NCBI RefSeq assembly: GCF_032484785.1
Contig: NZ_JAUETR010000001.1
Coordinates: forward strand, 3,351,501-3,415,500
DNA length: 64,000 nt
Direction of reading: 5' to 3'
From: Bradyrhizobium sp. SZCCHNS1050
GTDB lineage: Bacteria; Pseudomonadota; Alphaproteobacteria; Rhizobiales; Xanthobacteraceae
Shown here: positions 1-9,472 of the stretch, in pieces
Layout of the letters: each line of letters begins with the position of its first letter
Position numbering within the stretch: position 1 is the first letter of the stretch
Notes under the pieces: generated by a model
What the model was told of the DNA's origin: nothing
The model's input: only the letters and a program-made list of their open reading frames with translations
Database searches by the model: none
Program-made: the position numbers and the translations under genes

Positions 1-3000
1 GCGAGCTCCCATCTAGGTCGCCCGGAAACCTCCGCAAGTTTGTTAAGTTCCCAATTAAAGCCCCACGACTTCCCGAGCAATTCCGCTGCATGATCTTGGA
101 TGAGCCTGCCACCAGCGGCGAGACTATCTAAGCCGGAAGGCGAGTCCGGCTTCCAATCGCGTTTAGTGTCTTCTAGTAGCGCGTTCTTTGTGAAGAGTTC
201 CGCGTTCCTCGCTCCAAGCAGCGCTTCGATGTGTCTGCCGCGATCACCATACGACACTCGAGCCCTCAGTCGCTCGAATGCGAACTGCTTAAGCTCTAAT
301 GCTCCGTCCAGTTCGGATATTGTGTCTAGGAGCGCTTCAAGTGAAGCTGGATCTAACGGGTCAGTATGCTCCACTTTCATTGTGATGGTGGCTCGCTTAT
401 CGGGTTTTTCTCGATGCATGTCGGGCTGACCCGCCAGAGGTGGCGTATTTCGGTCAACGGTACGACGGTGAGAAGCCCGGTCCCTAAGGTCATCCAACTT
501 ACTTCTGACTGATGCGAAGACTTGTGGCGAGCTTTCGAGAACTGCGCGTACCTCATCGAGCCGATAATAATTACCAGAAGGGTGCGCGCGCTCGTAGGCG
601 CGCAAAACGTCAGAGAAGAGTGCGACGCTTGCTCCGACGTCGATAAGGGACTGGCACAAGTCTTTCCAGCCCCAATCCCACATCTCAACAAGGTCAACTA
701 ACCCCAGCATGCCGACGGCGCTTTCTGGCGAGAGAAGTCGATCGCGAACCAAGAAGCACAGCGCAGGCGGAAGCGTTAGTTCTAGATCTACTTTGTCTCG
801 ATCATGCCAGCGTCCGATCTGGGCAAGGTAGCGAAGTCCCCAGATCCGAGAGAACGCTTGGCCAGTCAGCGCCCACGGAAACTTGCGCGAGTCATAGTTG
901 TTCAGCTCGCAAACCTTGGCGACTCGGAGGGCTGAGATCGAGCTGAGGGGGCCACTGCGAATCGATGTAGAAAACGCAAGGAGCTCATTTGTGAAGCCAT
1001 AGTCACCGGAACCTATTGCGTCGAGCTCGGTAAGGCCTCGGTGAAAAATCGCCCGCGCTTCGTTTTCATCCGCGGGCAGAATTGCTCTTGCCAGCTGCGC
1101 GAACAGGGCAGCACGGCCGGTCACATCGTCTTCGTTCTGTATGCTATTGACCGCCTCAACGGCCAGCCTACCGGCGGTTATCTTGCCGGTCGCTTGGTTT
1201 GCAAGTTGGGAGATGAATTGGAGACGCCAGGCAATAGGATAGGCGTTGCTGCTTTCCGCGCAGGTAGCAAATCGAGCTGCGGAGTGCGAGTTGACCTGCC
1301 CAAGGGCGGTCAAAATAGCGGTCCCAGTCGATGAGTACAAATCGTCCAAGAACTGTTTCTTGGTGTTGAAATCGTACGATCTCTCCTTGGGCGCATTCTG
1401 ATAGTTCGCCCAAGCGTCGAAGAAAGCGTTGATCCTCGTCTCAACTTCGCGTTCGTCTCTGGCGGTGACAATGGCGACCAAATCGCGGACCAACTGCAGC
1501 ACTGATTTGACTTCACTCCGTATCCGTCGGGGTGCGTCTTCCAAGTCTGATGGCGAAAGGGTGCGATCCTTAGGTTTGTCTTCTCCCTTGGATTTTGTTT
1601 TCTTTTCATCAAGCTTCTTAAGTAATAGGCTTATCTGATCCGTCTCTGCTGCCGGACAGGTCTCATCGTTGATCAAGCCGTAGAGCTCGGAGGGCAAACA
1701 TTCAAATAGCGTCGGCTCCCTGTTCTCTGCAGCTGCTCGCGCCGCGACAGAGAGCGCCCACGGAACGATGTAATGAGCAGACCAGGGATGGTGAAGGGAG
1801 TAGAATTGATATCTGCGCGGCGAGGCATGTTCGATTATTGCGATCGCCTCCTTTCCCAAGCCCAAATGGGCAGCGCGCAAAGCGCATCGGATCAAGGCCA
1901 TTCGGTAACTGTTTTGCTCTCCTCGCATTTCGAAGTCGTCGCCGATTTGGTCGGTATTTTTCGCAACAGAAACGACACGTCGGAGCAATTTGCGGCTGAC
2001 GTCAGCGGAAAGCTCTGGGAAGACGTAGAAAGTTGCGGCGATCAACGAGGCCGGTGGATGGCGGCACCGGCCGAGTGTCTCAGCGAGATCCGAAAGCTGA
2101 GCAAATGCCCCAGCGGAGTGGGATACTCGCGCGAGTTCAAGCATTCGAACCGAGAGCTGATATCCGTACCAGCCATACCACCGGGCAAGAAAACGTGCAG
2201 CATCGACGAAGCGCCGGGCTCTGACGAGATAAAATGGGATTGAGACCCGATCATCGATTTGGGGATGGATGCGATCTCGGAACTCTCGATTCTCAGCGTT
2301 TTGTTCTACCCAGCGGAGCCATTCGTCGGCACGAACAACGTGATTATGGGCATCTCCTTGGGTCCCCTCCGTTGTGTATGCAATGGCTAGCCGCGCATGT
2401 CTCGTTCCAGGCCAACTCGTTCGTACTTCGAATAATCGTCGGAGGGTTTCGGTATCACCCAAGGTAACAGCGAGGTCAGCATTGTTCAGCAGATAGGTCT
2501 CGCCTCGTTCGTCCGCGAGAGCAATTGAGGAGAGCTCAACAAGCACATCAACAGCTGTGTTAAAGTCGGCAGCCTTGGCGGCAGCACTTAGCGCAGTCTT
2601 AAGCCGGTTTAGGCGAATACCTCGCTTAGCCACGTCGCTGCTGAGTTCACTTGGAAATCTCTGGTCAAAAGCTAGTTGCCTTAAGGTCTCTACTTGCCCC
2701 ATGGCAAATAGTAGGCCCGGCAAGGCGCGCGCAGCGTATACTGACGTCGACTGGGCGGCATTGAGACGTACAACTACGTTCGTGAGCAAATCGAGTTTAG
2801 CTCCGTATTTCTCACTGACGAGCGTCTCCGTAGGCTCATCGCGAAAAATGAGTCCGTACCGCGTTCGTTCTAAGAGTGGCGACAAATCGGCAGCAAGACT
2901 TTCGGCCTCGGCCTCCGATAGTCCGAACGCGGTAGCGATCTCCTTTACCGGCACCGGCGGGGGTAAGACAGACAGCGCGCACAGGAATGTAGCGATCGCG

Positions 3001-4613
3001 TCTTTTTGAGCGCCACTTTGATCGGCCTGCCGTATTGCGCGTTCGATGCGCTCTTCTATGAGCGACGGAAGTGCAACCTTGGTGTCCGTTTCAGTTTCAC
3101 CTTGCAAGGAGCGGTCCGGTGCGATGAGATTGGCAAGTACCCTGGGATTTCCTTCCGAACGAACGGAGAGGACGCTAATCTGTGCTGATGTCGCTTCCGG
3201 CCGCCTCGCGTGTACAAATTTCTCGATTTCCGAGGGTGTAAATGGACGCAGCTCGAATTGCTGGCAAGACGCATTTCCGATGGCTTTCTCGCGCCGTTCC
3301 GTCCGTGCAGTCGCGAGGAGCACTAATCCTTCGATCGCCTCCGTTCGGTGAGATAGACTCTCTAACAGGTCTCGTGGAAATGACGGTTGCCCGCGGTTTG
3401 CCGCTTCGATTGCTGAGTTGTCTGCAGCGTCCATGATGATGATGAGCCGCGCTGCGGGCCTTGTTCGCCGTAAGGTGACGAGCGATTGCTCAAATCGCTG
3501 CAGGCTGCGCCGAATGACTTCGCTTGGATCGCTAGATTCAGGGAGAATAGGATCGCACAGACCGCGACACGCCAGTTCGTTCACTATGTGGAGCAAGCCT
3601 CGTTCAGGCCGGTGACGGCCATCCGTTGGAGACCGATAAGCCCCGCCTCCGAAGCAGTCGAACAAAACGACTTCGTCGGTATCCGCGAGCTTCTTCGCGG
3701 CGCTTTGAATAAAAACGGTCTTTCCTACTCCACCTGTGGCGTGAAGAACCCAGCAGCCACTTGAACCCACCTCCTTAACGAACTCTGCCAGCTGCACGCG
3801 CTCGACGACGTCGCCGACATTGGGGAAGGCGTCTCGCGCCGGAAGCAATTGCTCCTCGTCGGCAACACCGAGCGCTGCGAGAATGTCGACCTTCACGATC
3901 AGCTTGTTGGTTTGGCCAGCAGACCCCGCCTTGTCGCGAACGAGTTTGCGAAGGTCTCCAAGCCGAGCCCTTGCCAGGGCATCGTTTGATGCCGACCAAT
4001 TTGCGATGATTGCTGCATTGGCGCCCTCGATTTCCCCAAGCTTGGCAGTCCTTGCCTGGATGCTAAGCCGTGGAAGAAATTTGGCGCAATGCGCCGGCGA
4101 AAGATTTACAGCCTGCAGAAGCTGATTGTACTGTTCCTTCGGTTCGCCGGTCAGAGCGGTCGGATCCGCAAAGCCTGCCAGCGCGGACTTGAGATCTTCC
4201 GAGATAGGGCGGTTCGTAATGAACGTGTATCTAAATCGATCCCACGTGCCGGCCTCTCCGTACTTTTTGATGAAGTCTTTTTCCGCGTCACCGAATTTTT
4301 CCAGCGTTTTCTTAAGGTCGAAGGCTCTGATACCAGTTTCCGCCTTCGCCACAGAATATTTAAACTGGGCAACCTCAATTCGCGAGGCGTCTTCGTACGT
4401 TGCGGATTGACCGAAATATAGCGTCGCGTCAGCAATCTCGATAATTGCCGGTGAGGCGTCCTCTTCGATATCGTCAGACAAACCTTCAACAGCAATCCCA
4501 CAGAGGTCATCCTTTGGGAGAAGCAGACCTAGCGCTCGCCGCGCTACCCACGCCTCGTGAAACTGATGGCCGTCCCGAGAGGCTCTTACGATATCGACGG
4601 AGGCTTCAGACAT
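1..4613 (-). CDS. STAND NTPase with N-terminal nuclease-like domain (Avs-like antiviral protein), C-terminus cut by window edge
   Basis: One uninterrupted frame runs from an ATG at 4613 leftward past base 1, giving at least 1537 residues. Residues 1-90 resemble the Cap4/DUF4297-type PD-(D/E)xK nuclease fold: VEGLSDDI at 42-49 and the Q-x-K motif VAQFKYS at 81-87. A P-loop ATGGVGKT lies near 292-299 and a Walker B RLIIIMDAAD near 388-397. The remaining ~1100 residues look alpha-helical and repeat-like, as expected for a sensor region. The order nuclease, NTPase, helical sensor is that of antiviral STAND (Avs) proteins, which bind a phage protein, oligomerise and cut DNA. The domain pattern is seen; the antiviral role is inferred. 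It stands alone upstream of a controller-type regulator in a mobile element. Confidence 0.75.
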   Translation of the reverse strand, partial: MSEASVDIVRASRDGHQFHEAWVARRALGLLLPKDDLCGIAVEGLSDDIEEDASPAIIEIADATLYFGQSATYEDASRIEVAQFKYSVAKAETGIRAFDLKKTLEKFGDAEKDFIKKYGEAGTWDRFRYTFITNRPISEDLKSALAGFADPTALTGEPKEQYNQLLQAVNLSPAHCAKFLPRLSIQARTAKLGEIEGANAAIIANWSASNDALARARLGDLRKLVRDKAGSAGQTNKLIVKVDILAALGVADEEQLLPARDAFPNVGDVVERVQLAEFVKEVGSSGCWVLHATGGVGKTVFIQSAAKKLADTDEVVLFDCFGGGAYRSPTDGRHRPERGLLHIVNELACRGLCDPILPESSDPSEVIRRSLQRFEQSLVTLRRTRPAARLIIIMDAADNSAIEAANRGQPSFPRDLLESLSHRTEAIEGLVLLATARTERREKAIGNASCQQFELRPFTPSEIEKFVHARRPEATSAQISVLSVRSEGNPRVLANLIAPDRSLQGETETDTKVALPSLIEERIERAIRQADQSGAQKDAIATFLCALSVLPPPVPVKEIATAFGLSEAEAESLAADLSPLLERTRYGLIFRDEPTETLVSEKYGAKLDLLTNVVVRLNAAQSTSVYAARALPGLLFAMGQVETLRQLAFDQRFPSELSSDVAKRGIRLNRLKTALSAAAKAADFNTAVDVLVELSSIALADERGETYLLNNADLAVTLGDTETLRRLFEVRTSWPGTRHARLAIAYTTEGTQGDAHNHVVRADEWLRWVEQNAENREFRDRIHPQIDDRVSIPFYLVRARRFVDAARFLARWYGWYGYQLSVRMLELARVSHSAGAFAQLSDLAETLGRCRHPPASLIAATFYVFPELSADVSRKLLRRVVSVAKNTDQIGDDFEMRGEQNSYRMALIRCALRAAHLGLGKEAIAIIEHASPRRYQFYSLHHPWSAHYIVPWALSVAARAAAENREPTLFECLPSELYGLINDETCPAAETDQISLLLKKLDEKKTKSKGEDKPKDRTLSPSDLEDAPRRIRSEVKSVLQLVRDLVAIVTARDEREVETRINAFFDAWANYQNAPKERSYDFNTKKQFLDDLYSSTGTAILTALGQVNSHSAARFATCAESSNAYPIAWRLQFISQLANQATGKITAGRLAVEAVNSIQNEDDVTGRAALFAQLARAILPADENEARAIFHRGLTELDAIGSGDYGFTNELLAFSTSIRSGPLSSISALRVAKVCELNNYDSRKFPWALTGQAFSRIWGLRYLAQIGRWHDRDKVDLELTLPPALCFLVRDRLLSPESAVGMLGLVDLVEMWDWGWKDLCQSLIDVGASVALFSDVLRAYERAHPSGNYYRLDEVRAVLESSPQVFASVRSKLDDLRDRASHRRTVDRNTPPLAGQPDMHREKPDKRATITMKVEHTDPLDPASLEALLDTISELDGALELKQFAFERLRARVSYGDRGRHIEALLGARNAELFTKNALLEDTKRDWKPDSPSGLDSLAAGGRLIQDHAAELLGKSWGFNWELNKLAEVSGRPRWEL

Positions 4614-4639
4614 CAAAATGAGGCTTCAGACATCAAAAT
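4600..4639. repeat. 20-bp perfect tandem duplication over the STAND gene start
   Basis: Two identical 20-bp units lie at 4600-4619 and 4620-4639. Each contains an ATG on the minus strand. The outer ATG (4633) opens a six-codon frame (MSEASF) whose TGA overlaps the inner ATG (4613) as TGATG, the usual layout for translational coupling. The inner ATG is the STAND start. Confidence 0.85.
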
Positions 4640-5213
4640 ATTAAGTGCGAGTCGCACAATGTCTCCAATCGCCGTTGCATCGGGAGCCGGACCGCGGATG
4701 GATCGTGGATCTATTCATTGGGGTTATCGCGTGGCGATGATTCGGTTCAGGTTTCCTTGAAGGCGTAGAATACAAATGTTGAGGCTTATCGTCAGCTGAT
4801 TTTCGACTGGAAGTCACCTGTGCCATCGACTCGATCGCGGATCTTGTCTGCGGTTGATCGAAATGTACACGCTTTGCGTGTGCAATCCCAGAGTCAAATT
4901 GACCTCGTCGAAAAGGGAGTCTGCGGCCCCAGGCCGGTAAGGCAACCGTTCGGAATCAGGAGGCGGAAAATGGTGGGCCAGTGTAGTCGCTGCGCTCCGG
5001 TCCGCACTAGCTCGCTTGTCTTCCGGCCTGTGACGGCCAACTCTCTGCTCGTCGGCGTAGGCCTAGCCGGTGTTGACCACGGATATATCCCGAGCTGCTA
5101 TCCCAGTCCGAACGGTGGGCATCTCGGCTGGGCGGCACGCTGACAATAGGTGAGGCAATAGTCGTCCTGTCGGGCCCAACTCGTTGGGGCCGACAAGTGG
5201 ATCGCACAGGCAA
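4640..5213. other. No convincing gene
   Basis: Short frames on both strands here have unnatural composition and no recognisable motif. The stretch separates the STAND gene start from the 3' end of the XRE gene. The one structured element seen is a hairpin at 5168-5195. Confidence 0.5.
5168..5195 (-). terminator. Hairpin downstream of the XRE gene
   Basis: TGTCGG and CCGACA arms enclose a further CCCAA/TTGGG pairing with a four-base loop, 19 bases past the stop of the XRE gene. There is no clear U-tract, so it is only terminator-like. Confidence 0.4.
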
Positions 5214-5453
5214 CTAACCGGCGCCTCTTCGGGATCCGGCTGCAATCAGGCGCTCTGGGGTCGTATGCAGCGCAGCTGCCAGGCGCGCAAGGACAACGAT
5301 GGTCATATTGCGCTTTCCCCGTTCGACCTGAGAAATATAGGTACGATCAAGACCTGCCTCGAAAGCAAGTTCCTCCTGAGACCAGTTCAACGCTTTTCGC
5401 GCTCGTCGCACGTTCGCAGCGACTATCTCCACAATTGCCGATTCATCCACCAT
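5214..5453 (-). CDS. XRE-family helix-turn-helix regulator (controller-protein type)
   Basis: This 79-residue protein is almost wholly one Cro/CI helix-turn-helix. It includes LNWSQEELAFEAGLDRTYIS (about residues 22-41) followed by QVERGKRN. Its size and the RTYISQVERGKRN segment match the C-protein family that controls restriction-modification and defence genes and often autoregulates. Two matching inverted repeats lie immediately upstream (5474-5538), which fits autorepression and control of the divergent gene at 5571. The homologous position in element B (19936-20178) is also held by a small XRE gene, so a regulator at this end of the module is a shared feature. Confidence 0.85.
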   Translation of the reverse strand: MVDESAIVEIVAANVRRARKALNWSQEELAFEAGLDRTYISQVERGKRNMTIVVLARLAAALHTTPERLIAAGSRRGAG

Positions 5454-5473
5454 GAGGACAAATCGAAAAGAAT

Positions 5474-5538
5474 GTAGACTATTGGTCTACGGACTATGAA
5501 TCCCATTTCTGATTGCCAAGTTGTAGACGATGGTCTAC
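5474..5538. promoter_or_regulatory. Twin operator-like inverted repeats between xre and the divergent gene
   Basis: Two copies of the arms GTAGAC...GTCTAC are seen: 5474-5490 (5-base spacer) and 5523-5538 (4-base spacer). Their centres are about 48 bp apart, in the 117-bp divergent intergenic region and 21 bases upstream of the XRE start. They are the obvious candidate binding sites for the XRE dimer; binding itself is inferred. Confidence 0.65.
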
Positions 5539-5570
5539 ATTTCAGGTCCGGCCCTTAGCCAGACAATCGG

Positions 5571-5927
5571 ATGGGGAATGAGAAATCGAGGGTGGTCGCT
5601 ATGCCAGGTCGTGGCAACGTCGAAGATGGCGCTCTGAACACAAGCGGGTCCAGATCGCTACCCCGCAAGGAGCATGCCTCTGGTGATCGCGTAATGGCCG
5701 TTACGGCTATCGATTATTGCGGCCACGTACTGACGGTGGTCAGCCAATCTGACGGGACCTGGGGATCCACTCAGTCGGCCGAGGTCATTCCGTTCATGAC
5801 CATAATGTTCGGAGGGCCTCTGGGCCAGATAACGTGGACAGCCGATACATGGGCGAACTCCCTTCGAAACCACGAAGCGGCGGTCAGCAAGCTGATCGAG
5901 TCGATTTATTCGTCGGGCCGCGTCTGA
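5571..5927 (+). CDS. Hypothetical protein, 118 aa
   Basis: This is an open frame divergent from the XRE gene, with the twin palindromes in its presumed promoter. The second half (about 45-118) has ordinary protein composition, including DYCGHVLTVVSQSDGTW; the first 40 residues are less convincing, so the true start may be the ATG at 5694. No family was recognised. In element B a different plus-strand gene (20309-20767) occupies the same place between xre and alpA. Confidence 0.35.
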   Translation: MGNEKSRVVAMPGRGNVEDGALNTSGSRSLPRKEHASGDRVMAVTAIDYCGHVLTVVSQSDGTWGSTQSAEVIPFMTIMFGGPLGQITWTADTWANSLRNHEAAVSKLIESIYSSGRV

Positions 5928-6089
5928 ACGGCTGAAGCGGCTCGTTGGGTCTTGAGGATCGTCGGACAAGCTGCCATCGAGCGCCGATTTGTTAGCTGAA
6001 GGAATGATGCCAGCCCTTGTCGGCCGGACCGGCGGCCACGGGCGGAAACTTCGTTCCCAGCTGCTCGGCTGCGGGACGACCGCTAACCT

Positions 6090-6311
6090 CTACCGTGAGC
6101 GGACTTCATCGAGGTCGCCGTTCGGACGCCATCCGACTGGATCTGCAATCCAGCGGTTGATGTCGGATTCGTGCCAGCCAGCCCCATTGGTGCTGATCTT
6201 CAGCTGAGCTGGGAACGTGCCTTCGGCGATCTTGCGGTAGATGGTGGACCGGGACAGCCCGGTCCTCGCCAGGACGGTTTTCAGGCGGATGATCCGGTCT
6301 GGTTCGCGCAT
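6090..6311 (-). CDS. alpA: AlpA-family small DNA-binding regulator
   Basis: The 73-residue protein starts at the ATG giving MREPDRIIRLKTVLARTG. It has the AlpA/MerR-like winged helix with RSTIYRKIAEGTFP, and the conserved tail W-x-E-S-D-I-x-x-W-I. AlpA proteins regulate excision or transfer genes of prophages and integrative elements. It lies 127 bp downstream of traA on the same strand. A close copy is at 20799-21038, where only the last 16 or so residues diverge. A longer frame runs upstream of this ATG but overlaps traA and is not needed. Confidence 0.85.
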   Translation of the reverse strand: MREPDRIIRLKTVLARTGLSRSTIYRKIAEGTFPAQLKISTNGAGWHESDINRWIADPVGWRPNGDLDEVRSR

Positions 6312-6438
6312 GGCCGCTCTGCCCCTTGCTGGCAGTTTCTGAGTGCTGGTGATCCAGACAGGGCAGGCCTTCGTAAGCGCGCAAGAACGTTTTCGTGTCG
6401 TAGCAGGGTAGGATAGACGCGGCGGAAAATAGGCCGAG

Positions 6439-9400
6439 TTAGCGTTCGAGGCCGCGGCCTCTTCCAAGATCGATGCCGTGGGCGACGGCGAGTTCCTGGC
6501 CGAGCCGGCGGCCTGACTCGAACGCGATGCCGAGCTCCCGCTTGCGATTGTCGAGGAGCGATTCCAGTTGCGGATCGCGTTCGAGGCTTCTTGCCATGTC
6601 GCCCATCGCCGAGCGCGTGGCCCTGTAGCCGGAGAAATCGCCCGCCTGATACTGGCGCAGGCTGGCCTGGTCGAGCCTCTGCCAGTCCGCCACGAAGCGG
6701 TCGGCGCGGCGGCTCGGATCCATACGCAGTTCGGTCTCAAGCTGGAGCGCGCGGATGGCGCGGTTGACCCGGCTGCCAGCCGCCTCGCGGGCAAGCTCCG
6801 GGTTCTTCTTGTAGGCGGCTTCAGCATCGCGTGAGCCATAAGGCCGCACCTCCTCGAACACCTGACGGGCCTTTTGCAGTTCTTTCACCTGCTCGGGACT
6901 TACCTCGCCGCCCATCTCCTGCGCCTCAAAGATCGCATCCACGGCGCGGGCATGACGCACGAGCGCGCGGGTACGCACGCGACGCAATTCCTTTTCCGCC
7001 TCTTCCGGCAGCTTCCTTTCCGGCGCTTCTGTTCCGCCCCTAAGGGTTGCCGTGTCACTCCTTTCTCTTTCCGGCGTTTCCCGCTCCGGCCTTTGTCGAC
7101 CATCCGGGTCGGGCATATCTGATGGAGAGCGAAGGCCGTCCAACACGTTGCGTATTTTCTCGGGTACGACCTTGCGCACGATCTCGGCCACGCGCTCGCG
7201 GAAGGTGATCCCGCGCCGCTCGGCGTAACTCTGCACCGGATCGGCCCGGTCGTAGTCCGATGCCATGTCCTTGGACCGGTCGCGCGAGAGGGGGCGGACC
7301 AGCGGGTCCCGCCCGGCAAAGTCATCGCGGCCATAATGCAGGTCCACGCCGTCGCGGTGTCGGGACAGGGCGACATAGCTGCTGTGGGCGTCCATTCCCG
7401 GCGTCGCCAGCACATGGACGCGGTCGACCGTCATGCCCTGCGCCTTGTGGATCGTCGCCGCATAGCCATGGTCGATCCGGTCATAAACCTTGAGGTCGAA
7501 CCGAACGGATCGGCCATCGTCGGTCTGCACGGTCATGGATTGCGCGCTGACCTGCGCGACGATGCCGAGCGTACCGTTTTTTACGCCAAGACCGCGTTCG
7601 TTTTGCAGAAACATGACGCGATCCCCGCTGGCAAAATTTCTCGCGCCGCGCTCGACTGTCAGGCGGACGTCATCCCCCAGATCGCCGGCGGCCCGCATTC
7701 GCTCGCGCGCTGCCTCGTTGAGAGCGCGGACTTCGTCGTTGGTGTGGGTAAGGATGATCCGGCTCTTGCCGGGCGACGCCTGCCGGTCGCGGTCCCAGCG
7801 CTCGATCAGATCGCCGCGCGCCTGCTCGCGTGTCTGGGCCTCATGCACCATGCCGTGGGAGCGATAGGCTTCGAGCGCGTTGCCGGTTCGGCGATTGGCC
7901 AGATCGCGCGTGGCGTCGCGCTGCCAGTCCTGGCGCTGACGGCGCACTTCGCCGATTTCCGCGCCGCCGTGTCGCTCATGGATCGAGCGGAATGCCGCGC
8001 CGGCCTCGATGGCTTGCAGTTGTTGCGGATCGCCGACCAGCACGACCTTGGCGCCGGCCTCCGCCGCATGGGATAGGACTCGCTCCAACTGGCGCGTGCC
8101 GACCATACCGGCCTCGTCGATCACCAGCACATCGCTCGACCTGAGCAGGTCGCGGCCCTGTCCCCAGCCATGTTCCATGCTGGCGATTGTGCGGGACGCA
8201 ATGCCCGATCCGCTTTCGAGATTTTCCGCCGCAATGCCGGACAGTGCCACGCCCCGGACCTCGTAGCCCGCCGCTTCCCAGGCCTCCCGCGCCACGCCCA
8301 GCATCGCACTCTTTCCCGTTCCGGCGTGGCCGACGACAATGTCGAGATCGCGTCCATCGGTGATATGCGCCAGCGCCTCGGCTTGTTCGCCGGAAAGGAC
8401 AAGGCCGCGCGCTTCCGCGCGTGCCAAAGCGGCCTCGCGGTCCGCGTCCCGCATCACATGGCGTTCCCGTTCCGCCATGAGTCCGGCTGCGCGGTGCAGG
8501 CGCTGTTCGGCCTCAATCATCTCGCGGGTGGTGAAGCGATCGTCGCCGCGACCGTCGTTGCCGAGTTCGACCAGGCCAGGTGCACTACGCATCGCACTCA
8601 TGACCTCATTGAACTGGTCGATCCCATCGCTGTGCCGGTGCGCAAACTTCGCCATGTCGCGCTGTGTGAAGGTCGATTGTTGCCGGGTGATAGCGTCCAA
8701 CCCAATGGAGGGATCCGCGATGATCTGCGCGCCATTGCTGTGCGCGATCTCGCGGTGCATCTCGGCGCGATCGGCCTCGCTCCCTTCGCCCTCGATGCCG
8801 CGGTCCTCAATGCGTTTGGCGGGTGCGCCGATCTGGCTTTGCGGCTCCAGCGCGATGCCCTGGGCTTCCAGACTGCGATGGTCGATCCGCGCGTCAATGT
8901 CGAGCTCCGCCAGCCGCTCATTGGCGATCTCCGCCCAGCGTTCACGCCAGCGCTTGACCATCTCCGTGCGGTTCCACTCCCGCACCTTTTTGCCAAAGCC
9001 GTTCTCGTCCACCGCGCGCATGGTGAGCATGACATGGGCATGCGGTTTAGGCATGCCGTCCTCGGCCATGTCCCAATGCACATTGAGATCGGCGAGCATG
9101 CCCCGATCGACGAATTCGGCCCGAGCGAAGTCGCGAGCCAGTTCGATGCCCTGAGCCTCACTCATCTCGCGGGGAAGGGCAAACTCGACCTCGCGGGCAA
9201 GCTGGGCATCCTTGCGGATTTCGAACGCCTCGACATCGTTCCACAGCCGTTCGCGGTCGCTCCATGCCTGCGGCGCATTCTCCGGCAGCATCACCTCGGA
9301 ATGGACGACGCCGCGCTTGCCAGAAAAGTCGTGGCTGCGGTCCAAGCGCTGGTCGCGCAGCCGCGAGCCCGAACGGTAGGCGGCTGACGCCACCGCGCTG

Positions 9401-9450
9401 GACCCAGACTTGCGGCCAATGACCTTGACGTGAAGATGATAGATCGCCAT
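6439..9450 (-). CDS. traA: Ti-type conjugative transfer relaxase TraA, copy A
   Basis: This 1003-residue protein would nick the oriT lying just upstream and unwind the strand to be transferred. The N-terminus (about 1-220) is a MobA/MobL relaxase starting MAIYHLHVKVIGRKSG, with the metal-binding motif KPHAHVMLTMR. A RecD/TraI-like superfamily 1 helicase follows: Walker A VGHAGTGKSAML near 370, Walker B VLVIDEAGMVG, and the late motifs IHKAQGMTVDRVHV and SSYVALSRHRDG. The C-terminal 250 residues are charged and helical. It is slightly shorter than plasmid TraA (about 1100). The paralogue at 21167-24178 has exactly the same length and is similar throughout. No coupling protein or mating-pair genes are seen nearby. 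Confidence 0.95.
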   Translation of the reverse strand: MAIYHLHVKVIGRKSGSSAVASAAYRSGSRLRDQRLDRSHDFSGKRGVVHSEVMLPENAPQAWSDRERLWNDVEAFEIRKDAQLAREVEFALPREMSEAQGIELARDFARAEFVDRGMLADLNVHWDMAEDGMPKPHAHVMLTMRAVDENGFGKKVREWNRTEMVKRWRERWAEIANERLAELDIDARIDHRSLEAQGIALEPQSQIGAPAKRIEDRGIEGEGSEADRAEMHREIAHSNGAQIIADPSIGLDAITRQQSTFTQRDMAKFAHRHSDGIDQFNEVMSAMRSAPGLVELGNDGRGDDRFTTREMIEAEQRLHRAAGLMAERERHVMRDADREAALARAEARGLVLSGEQAEALAHITDGRDLDIVVGHAGTGKSAMLGVAREAWEAAGYEVRGVALSGIAAENLESGSGIASRTIASMEHGWGQGRDLLRSSDVLVIDEAGMVGTRQLERVLSHAAEAGAKVVLVGDPQQLQAIEAGAAFRSIHERHGGAEIGEVRRQRQDWQRDATRDLANRRTGNALEAYRSHGMVHEAQTREQARGDLIERWDRDRQASPGKSRIILTHTNDEVRALNEAARERMRAAGDLGDDVRLTVERGARNFASGDRVMFLQNERGLGVKNGTLGIVAQVSAQSMTVQTDDGRSVRFDLKVYDRIDHGYAATIHKAQGMTVDRVHVLATPGMDAHSSYVALSRHRDGVDLHYGRDDFAGRDPLVRPLSRDRSKDMASDYDRADPVQSYAERRGITFRERVAEIVRKVVPEKIRNVLDGLRSPSDMPDPDGRQRPERETPERERSDTATLRGGTEAPERKLPEEAEKELRRVRTRALVRHARAVDAIFEAQEMGGEVSPEQVKELQKARQVFEEVRPYGSRDAEAAYKKNPELAREAAGSRVNRAIRALQLETELRMDPSRRADRFVADWQRLDQASLRQYQAGDFSGYRATRSAMGDMARSLERDPQLESLLDNRKRELGIAFESGRRLGQELAVAHGIDLGRGRGLER

Positions 9451-9472
9451 CGCGGCCGGATCATCTACACGG

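Noticed and set aside
4820..5143. Plus-strand 107-aa frame upstream of xre
   Set aside because: No start signal, unnatural composition, no family resemblance.
8170..9387. Long plus-strand frame (405 aa) opposite traA copy A
   Set aside because: It is antisense to the strongly supported relaxase, has His/Leu/Ala-biased composition typical of a shadow frame, and the same shadow appears opposite copy B (23186-24115).
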